DNA of 19,171 bases, from positions 1-19,171 of the forward strand of contig JAILDR010000170.1 in assembly GCA_024689285.1 (NCBI GenBank), in the 5' to 3' direction. The stretch comes from Bacteroidales bacterium (GTDB taxonomy: Bacteria; Bacteroidota; Bacteroidia; Bacteroidales; F082). Position numbers and translations under genes: made by a program. The notes below the pieces were generated by a model. That model did no database searches and was not told where the DNA came from. It saw only the letters and a program-made list of their open reading frames with translations. Each line of letters opens with the position of its first letter. Position 1 is the stretch's first letter. Below, piece by piece: positions 14,550 through 19,171 of this stretch.

Positions 14550-15728
14550 ATGCTTAACGACTTCATTTACAACATTCCCGTAAAAATCTATTTCGGGCGC
14601 GACCAATTGAAACACCTTGGCGAAGAACTCAAAAAATACGGCACTCGTGTGCTGATGACCTACGGTGGCGGCTCCATTAAGAAGATGGGCCTCTATGACC
14701 GCGTGGTGAAAGAAATCAAGGAGGCTGGGCTGGAACTCTTCGAACTCTCAGGCATCGAGCCCAATCCGCGCATCGATTCCGTAAGGAAAGGCGTGCAGGT
14801 TTGCAAGGAACAACATGTAGACGTACTCCTTGCCGTGGGAGGTGGTTCCACCATCGATGCCACCAAAATCATGGCGGCAGGTGCTTGTGTCGACCACGAC
14901 CCATGGGACTTCCTTGACCTCAGCAAACACGCTCCCATGACCCAGGCGCTGCCCATCATCAGCATCCTGACCCTTGCGGCCACAGGCTCCGAGATGGATA
15001 CGGCAGCCGTCATCAGCAACCCCGAGACGCAAGACAAACTTGGCCGCCTCGACCCCGTCATGCTGCCCAAGGCCTCTTTCCTCGACCCGACCAACACCTT
15101 CAGCGTCAGCCCTTACCAGACCGCCTGTGGTGCTGCCGACATGATGTCGCACATCTTCGAGGTTTATTTCAACATGGACCAAGACCTTTACATGCTCGAC
15201 TGCTTCATGGAAGGTATGCTGAAGACCGTTATCCGCTACGCCCCAATCGCCTTGCGCGAACCTGACAACTATGAGGCTCGTGCCAACCTAATGTGGGTCT
15301 CCTCATGGGCCATCAACGGTTTCATCAACGGCGGCAAGCGCAAGGCCTGGAGCTGTCACCCGATGGAGCACGAGCTGTCGGCCATCTACGACATCACCCA
15401 CGGCCTCGGCCTGGCTATCCTCACCCCGCGTTGGATGGAATACTGCTTGGACGAGACTACCGTGTCGAAATACGTGCAATTCGGCACCAATGTCTTCGGC
15501 ATCGACCCCACCCTACCCCCAATGGAGATTGCCCACAAGGCCATCGAGATGCTGAGCGAATTCTTCTTCAACACCCTGCAGCTAAAGCGTAATTTCCCGG
15601 AGGTGGGCATCGACCGCACTCACTTCGCCCTGATGGCCAAGAAAGCCGTCGGAGGTGGCACCCTGCCCGGCTTCAAACCCTTGCAGCAGACTGATGTGGA
15701 GAAGATTTTTGAGATGTGCATGGGATGA
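14550..15728 (+). CDS. Iron-type alcohol/aldehyde dehydrogenase (BdhA/YqhD-like)
   Basis: A cytoplasmic group III alcohol dehydrogenase of 392 residues. The N-terminal nucleotide-binding domain has YGGGSIKK (38-45) and VGGGSTIDATK (96-106). The metal site is Asp197 and His201 (AADMMSHIFE), His270 (CHPMEHELS) and His284 (DITHGLGLA), with the same spacing as the YqhD ligands. It probably reduces aldehydes to alcohols with NAD(P)H. Relatives are butanol dehydrogenases and the E. coli aldehyde-detoxifying YqhD. Coenzyme choice cannot be read reliably. Its last codons overlap the start of the hydrolase gene (ATGA), so the two are translationally coupled. The nearby flavodoxin operon suggests a shared reductive or aldehyde stress role, but that is inference. 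Confidence 0.96.
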   Translation: MLNDFIYNIPVKIYFGRDQLKHLGEELKKYGTRVLMTYGGGSIKKMGLYDRVVKEIKEAGLELFELSGIEPNPRIDSVRKGVQVCKEQHVDVLLAVGGGSTIDATKIMAAGACVDHDPWDFLDLSKHAPMTQALPIISILTLAATGSEMDTAAVISNPETQDKLGRLDPVMLPKASFLDPTNTFSVSPYQTACGAADMMSHIFEVYFNMDQDLYMLDCFMEGMLKTVIRYAPIALREPDNYEARANLMWVSSWAINGFINGGKRKAWSCHPMEHELSAIYDITHGLGLAILTPRWMEYCLDETTVSKYVQFGTNVFGIDPTLPPMEIAHKAIEMLSEFFFNTLQLKRNFPEVGIDRTHFALMAKKAVGGGTLPGFKPLQQTDVEKIFEMCMG

Positions 15729-16807
15729 TGGTTTCAATAAAAAGGTCTGGTGTGAAAATATTACTTATCGTCCTTGCTGTCATTTCGGTGATAGCCATTG
15801 TTGGCGTAATCATCCTGAATCATCCCTGCTTCGGCAGGCGGATGCCGAAGGAACGCAAAGCCCGCATCGAGGCTTCTCCAAACTATCGCAACGGTCTGTT
15901 CCAAAACCAGATTTCCACACCGCAATTCACTGGCGACAAGTCCATGTTTAAGGCCTTATGGGAATTCCTTTCGGAAAACAAAAAAGACAGGGTACCCACC
16001 GAAGCTGTCCCTGCCGTGAAAACCGACTTGAAGACCTTGACCACCGACGAGGACTGGCTCGTGTGGTTTGGACATTCATCCTACCTGTTCTGCTTAGATG
16101 GGAAACGCTATCTTGTTGACCCTGTGCTGAAAATGGAGTTTCCCGTGTCGTTGATAATGCATCCATTCAAAGGCACAGACATCTATTCGCCCGACGATAT
16201 GCCCGAAATTGATGTACTCATCGTCACCCATGAGCATTGGGATCATTTGGACTATGCCACTTTGCGCGACTTGAAGGACAAGGTAAAGCATGTGGTGTGT
16301 CCGCTTGGCGTGGCGGAGTATCTGGAGTATTGGGGCTACAATCCACAGCATATCACCGAAATGGACTGGTACGAAACCGTCAACGGTCAACGGTCAACGA
16401 TAACTTGTCTTCCCTCACGACATTTTTCCAATCGGCTCTTCAAGCGTGACCAGACACTATGGGCTTCCTTTATGGTGGAATCGACAGGAAGGAAGGTGTA
16501 TGTGGGCGGTGACGGCGGTTATGACAACCGGTTCAAGGAAATCTATGAACAGTTCGGGTCTGCGGATTTGGCCTTGATGGAAAACGGCCAGTACAACAAG
16601 GACTGGGCAAACATCCATTTAATGCCCGAAGACCTTGAACAAGCTATTTTGGATTTGCAGCCCAAGCAAGTGTTCACCGTGCATCACAACAAGTTCAGTC
16701 TTGCGCCACATGCGTGGACGGAGCCAGATTCCGTGGCACACGACATCGCCCAGCGGCATCCTATTGCGCTACTCGACCAACCTATCGGGACAGTAGTATA
16801 TTATTAA
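15725..16807 (+). CDS. Membrane-anchored MBL-fold hydrolase (NAPE-PLD/UlaG-like)
   Basis: 360 residues. A single N-terminal membrane helix (about 11-30) follows a short basic start (MMVSIKRSGVK), so the enzyme is probably anchored with its domain in the periplasm. The catalytic domain shows WFGHSSYLF (114-122), the metal motif THEHWDH (168-174), SRHFSNR with His233, GGDGGYD with Asp263, and VHHNKFS near 319-325, as in the branch that includes NAPE-hydrolysing phospholipase D. The substrate is unknown; phospholipid-like esters are possible. I chose the ATG at 15725 because it forms a 4-base ATGA overlap with the dehydrogenase stop. A GTG at 15716 would add three residues. Confidence 0.92.
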   Translation: MMVSIKRSGVKILLIVLAVISVIAIVGVIILNHPCFGRRMPKERKARIEASPNYRNGLFQNQISTPQFTGDKSMFKALWEFLSENKKDRVPTEAVPAVKTDLKTLTTDEDWLVWFGHSSYLFCLDGKRYLVDPVLKMEFPVSLIMHPFKGTDIYSPDDMPEIDVLIVTHEHWDHLDYATLRDLKDKVKHVVCPLGVAEYLEYWGYNPQHITEMDWYETVNGQRSTITCLPSRHFSNRLFKRDQTLWASFMVESTGRKVYVGGDGGYDNRFKEIYEQFGSADLALMENGQYNKDWANIHLMPEDLEQAILDLQPKQVFTVHHNKFSLAPHAWTEPDSVAHDIAQRHPIALLDQPIGTVVYY

Positions 16808-16824
16808 GTAGATGTGCAAATTTA

Positions 16825-16960
16825 GTTTACATAATAGATTGCTGGACGCGCTTTGCGTCACTGCGAGGTACGAAGCAGTCCAGACAATCAGCTTAAACTC
16901 TGGATTGCTTCGTCGTTCCTCCTCGCAATGACGCAAAGCGAGAAAAATCCTGTAGTAAAC
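16825..16960. repeat. Composite palindromic repeat between convergent genes
   Basis: A left arm (CGCTTTGCGTCA...TGCGAGG...CGAAGCA.TCCAG, 16849-16883) is inverted imperfectly in a right arm (16899-16940). The left half folds by itself: GATTG-CT-GGAC at its start pairs with GTCC-AGA-CAATC at its end, and GACGC-GCTTT-GCGTC is nested inside. GTTTAC (16825-16830) and GTAAAC (16955-16960) flank the unit symmetrically. The arms resemble the GATTGCTTCG...CGCAATGACG type of dispersed palindromic repeat seen in many genomes. It may act as a bidirectional terminator for the hydrolase and transporter genes or be a small non-autonomous element. It has no coding capacity. Confidence 0.75.
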
Positions 16961-17010
16961 AATTAATGCAGTTTTATTCTGAACACTTACTTAACTCAAG
17001 TCCCAAGGCG

Positions 17011-17037
17011 GCCGATAGTCAATTGCTTTCTATCGGC
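17011..17037 (-). terminator. Stem-loop over the cation transporter stop codon
   Basis: GCCGATAG - 11 nt - CTATCGGC is a perfect 8-bp stem with the stop codon at its edge. No T tract follows on the minus strand, so it is not a classic terminator. It may protect the mRNA 3' end. Confidence 0.35.
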
Positions 17038-17909
17038 TCCACGTGAATAGACACGTGAGTCTCTTCTCCATAGCGTTCCTTAAGGAGTCTTTCGATGACG
17101 GAGGCTTTGTCGTGAGCTTCCTTCAAGGGCAGGTTGCCGTCCATCAGGATGTGCATCTCAATGGCATAATGATTGCCGATGCGACGGGTGCAAAGTTCAT
17201 GTGGCTCCACCACATCGGGCACGGATTTCACGATGTCCATAATTTCATCCTCCACCTCTTCGGGCAGGGATTGCTCCATCAGCTCACCCACGCCGTTCTT
17301 GAGCAAATCAATCGCCACCTTGGCGATAAGAGCGCCAACAGCTATCGAGGCGACAGGGTCGAGCACCGCCCATCGCTCGCCTCCAATCAATGCGCCTCCG
17401 ATACCTATGGCTGTCCCGACCGACGACAAGGCATCACTGCGATGGTGCCAGGCGTTGGCCTTCATGGCCTGCGAGTCGAGTTGCTTGGCCTTACGGTTGG
17501 TGTATTGGAAAATGAGTTCTTTCAACAAAATGGAAACCAATGCTGCCCAAAGTGCCAGCCGGCCAGGCAAGGTAAGTGTGCCACCCTGTGCCCAAAAGGC
17601 AATCTTTTTCGCTCCTTCGATGAAAACACCTACTGCCACAGCGGCAAGAGCCACACCAATCAAAGTAGTGGCCAAGGTCTCATACTTGCCGTGTCCGTAG
17701 TCGTGCGACTTGTCCTTGGGCTTGTGACTGATGCGCACAAAAGCCAGCACCACCATGTCGGTGGCAAAGTCAGAAACGGAATGCACGGCATCCGCCATCA
17801 TGGCAGCGCTATGCCCCCATACACCTGCCACGAACTTAAGCACCATCAACACCACGTTGACGACACTACCCCAAAGGGTAACTTTATAGATTTCTTTTTC
17901 GCGATTCAT
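17019..17909 (-). CDS. Cation diffusion facilitator (zinc-type efflux)
   Basis: An inner-membrane antiporter of 296 residues with about six helices and a cytoplasmic C-terminal domain. The transport site is HxxxD in helix 2 (His43-Asp47, in AVHSVSD) and HxxxD in helix 5 (His155-Asp159, in WHHRSD). This HD-HD arrangement is usual for Zn-type rather than Mn-type (DxxxD) members. HDYGHGKYE (69-77) is the conserved loop after helix 2. The C-terminal domain (about 215-292) has His237, His247 and HVSIHVEP, as in the regulatory metal-sensing fold. It likely exports Zn2+ and perhaps Fe2+ or Cd2+. Its promoter lies in the 25-nt gap after the EamA gene and the leader would be nearly absent. Confidence 0.95.
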   Translation of the reverse strand: MNREKEIYKVTLWGSVVNVVLMVLKFVAGVWGHSAAMMADAVHSVSDFATDMVVLAFVRISHKPKDKSHDYGHGKYETLATTLIGVALAAVAVGVFIEGAKKIAFWAQGGTLTLPGRLALWAALVSILLKELIFQYTNRKAKQLDSQAMKANAWHHRSDALSSVGTAIGIGGALIGGERWAVLDPVASIAVGALIAKVAIDLLKNGVGELMEQSLPEEVEDEIMDIVKSVPDVVEPHELCTRRIGNHYAIEMHILMDGNLPLKEAHDKASVIERLLKERYGEETHVSIHVEPIESN

Positions 17910-17916
17910 AAGGCCG

Positions 17917-17924
17917 CAAAATTA
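17917..17924 (-). promoter_or_regulatory. -7 box of the cation transporter gene
   Basis: Minus-strand TAATTTTG followed by C is an exact TAnnTTTG match, only 7 nt before the ATG. Transcription would begin at or next to the start codon. A TTTG 22 nt upstream (17947-17950) lies inside the end of the EamA gene. Confidence 0.55.
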
Positions 17925-17934
17925 CAAATTATGC

Positions 17935-18915
17935 CTACACAAAGAACAAACACACTCCAATGACACTGATGATAGCTCCGAACACCTCGCGCAGTGTCAC
18001 TTTTTGGTGGAACAAGAGAGCGGCTGGAGCGATAATGAGAATGGGCGTAAGGGCAAAGAGTGTCTGGGCGATGCCTGCCGATGTGTATTGTGTGGCCAAC
18101 AGCGATGCGCTGACCCCAATGAATGGTCCGAATATGGTGGACGCCAGCACGCACCACATGGCTTTGCGGTCGTTCACGGCATGATGCAATTGAGCCAATC
18201 CGTCTTTGTTGAACAGCACCAACGCCAAGAAAAAGCCTACCAGTCCGATGTAAGCACGGATGGTGGTAGCTGCAAACGACATGCTGACGCTGACAGGAAG
18301 CGACAACACAGCATTGGGAAAAACCGAATCACCTAAAATGCCAGCCGCCGTGAGTGCCTCATCATAATGCGTCAAGCCTACCTTGCTGAGCACCAAGCCG
18401 AAGCCTTGACAAATGCCGGCCATCGCTGCAAAGAAAATGCCTTTTGGCGGCAGCTTAAAACTAAGGGCATGATGTTTGGAACCATCACTTTTTGACAGGA
18501 TAGACAGCGCAATACCACTCAAAGTGACGACCATGCCGAGGATGGCTATGGGGTGCATCTGTTCGCCAAGAAACAGCCGACCAGTGAGTGCTGCCGTAGG
18601 TGCTGAAAGGGTCATGAAAAGCTGGCCGAAGCGTGAGCCTATGTGGATGTAACCCTGCATCAGGCAATAGTCGCCGATGACGTAGCCCACAACGCCTGAA
18701 AGCAAAAGCCAAGTCCATGAGCTGCCATCGGCATAACGCGGATATGGCACACCCATCACTAACCAAAGCGTGACGGTGAGCAACAGCAACGACATCGTCA
18801 TGCGGATGGTGTTGAACGGCAGCGAGCCCATGCGTTTTGAACCCACCTCCGCAAACAACGCGGTGGCTGTCCACGAGAGGGCCACGCCCAACGAAATCAA
18901 TTCACCAATAAACAT
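17935..18915 (-). CDS. EamA/DMT family transporter
   Basis: An inner-membrane carrier of the drug/metabolite transporter superfamily. From the chosen ATG it has 326 residues, ten predicted hydrophobic segments, and two EamA repeats (about 3-140 and 175-325). Repeat features include the early GVALSWTATALFAE and the helix-end patterns LFLGEQMHPIAILGMVVTLSGIAL in the first copy and LLFHQKVTLREVFGAIISVIGVCLFFV in the second. Substrates of the family range from amino acids to nucleotide precursors and cannot be predicted. The ATG at 18915 is preferred to an in-frame GTG at 18960 because the promoter box lies between them. The stop is 25 nt before the cation transporter, which may be partly co-transcribed. 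Confidence 0.93.
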   Translation of the reverse strand: MFIGELISLGVALSWTATALFAEVGSKRMGSLPFNTIRMTMSLLLLTVTLWLVMGVPYPRYADGSSWTWLLLSGVVGYVIGDYCLMQGYIHIGSRFGQLFMTLSAPTAALTGRLFLGEQMHPIAILGMVVTLSGIALSILSKSDGSKHHALSFKLPPKGIFFAAMAGICQGFGLVLSKVGLTHYDEALTAAGILGDSVFPNAVLSLPVSVSMSFAATTIRAYIGLVGFFLALVLFNKDGLAQLHHAVNDRKAMWCVLASTIFGPFIGVSASLLATQYTSAGIAQTLFALTPILIIAPAALLFHQKVTLREVFGAIISVIGVCLFFV

Positions 18916-18932
18916 ATTCAGAAAATTCGCGG

Positions 18933-18940
18933 CAAAAATA
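18933..18940 (-). promoter_or_regulatory. -7 box of the EamA gene
   Basis: Minus-strand TATTTTTG followed by CC is an exact TAnnTTTG match, 17 nt before the chosen ATG. It rules out the upstream GTG as the start. Confidence 0.6.
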
Positions 18941-18949
18941 GGGAAAAAA

Positions 18950-19048
18950 TCAACTTTCACGCCATCTTTGTTTCCCTCGAAACTCTGTCATGGATTGTCC
19001 CGTGACGTTGCGGAAAGGCTTGGTTACGGAATCCCAACTTTTTTTCAT
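18950..19048 (-). pseudogene. Possible AraC-type regulator C-terminal remnant
   Basis: An open frame ending in TGA encodes 32 residues from an ATG at 19048: MKKSWDSVTKPF, then RNVTGQSMTEFRGK. The pattern FRxxTGQSxTEFR resembles the last helix of AraC/XylS DNA-binding domains. Nothing recognisable of the helix-turn-helix precedes it, so it would be a truncated relic lying just upstream of the EamA promoter. The match is short and could be chance. Confidence 0.35.
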
Positions 19049-19080
19049 CCTATAGAGAACAACCTTTTCTCGATTTTTCG

Positions 19081-19088
19081 TACTTTTG
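19081..19088 (+). promoter_or_regulatory. -7 box of a gene beyond the right edge
   Basis: TACTTTTG followed by CACC, after a T-rich stretch, is an exact TAnnTTTG match on the plus strand. An ATG at 19146 (M-Q-V-G-H-M-F-N, still open at the edge) could be the start of the gene it serves, after a leader of about 50 nt. The product cannot be identified. Confidence 0.5.
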
Positions 19089-19171
19089 CACCCGATTTCG
19101 GCGAGCGTGTCGGTAGCCGGAACATAGGGTGAATCTGTAAGAACTATGCAAGTTGGGCACATGTTTAACTG

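Noticed and set aside
16825..16960. CRISPR array or tRNA gene in the palindromic region
   Set aside because: There is no set of evenly spaced direct repeats and no cloverleaf or CCA-type acceptor. The structure is inverted, not tandem.
18916..18960. GTG start for the EamA transporter
   Set aside because: The -7 promoter box at 18933-18940 lies downstream of this GTG, and the family start fits the ATG at 18915.

Overview
The window looks like a chromosomal segment of a Bacteroidales bacterium (phylum Bacteroidota). Four things point that way: promoters of the TAnnTTTG (-7) type in front of most genes, almost no Shine-Dalgarno sequences, two proteins with type IX secretion C-terminal domains, and Bacteroidota-type YidC, ClpB and LolA-like proteins. 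Genus cannot be told from the sequence alone. I see no tRNA, rRNA, CRISPR array, transposase or prophage gene.

Left part (1-6819, all minus strand): clpB, then a tight yidC - DUF2750 - trkH operon with gaps of 2 and 6 nt, transcribed from a promoter at 6771-6778. It is housekeeping: protein disaggregation, membrane protein insertion, and potassium uptake without a trkA partner in view.

Middle part (6820-12220): accessory genes of mixed orientation. There is a broken type IX secretion cargo gene, a Cupin_5 (DUF985) protein, an orphan radical SAM enzyme with three C-terminal cysteines, an intact cargo protein related to the broken one, a PhzF-like isomerase divergent from it, and a LolA-like periplasmic protein.

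Right-middle part (12240-16807, plus strand): a redox cluster. A DUF362 protein and a Flavodoxin_4-like flavodoxin form an operon, and both carry lipoprotein signal peptides, so both should be membrane-anchored outside the cytoplasm. The DUF362 leader is out of frame by one base at an A tract. A strong terminator follows. An iron-type alcohol/aldehyde dehydrogenase and a membrane-anchored metallo-beta-lactamase-fold hydrolase, joined by an ATGA overlap, come next. A composite palindromic repeat of about 105-135 bp closes the cluster.

Right end (17019-19171): a zinc-type cation diffusion facilitator and an EamA/DMT transporter on the minus strand. Upstream of them lie a possible AraC-type C-terminal remnant and a plus-strand promoter that probably serves a gene beyond the window. 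The best candidates for something undescribed are the anchored DUF362-flavodoxin pair with its frameshifted leader, the orphan radical SAM enzyme, and the palindromic element.
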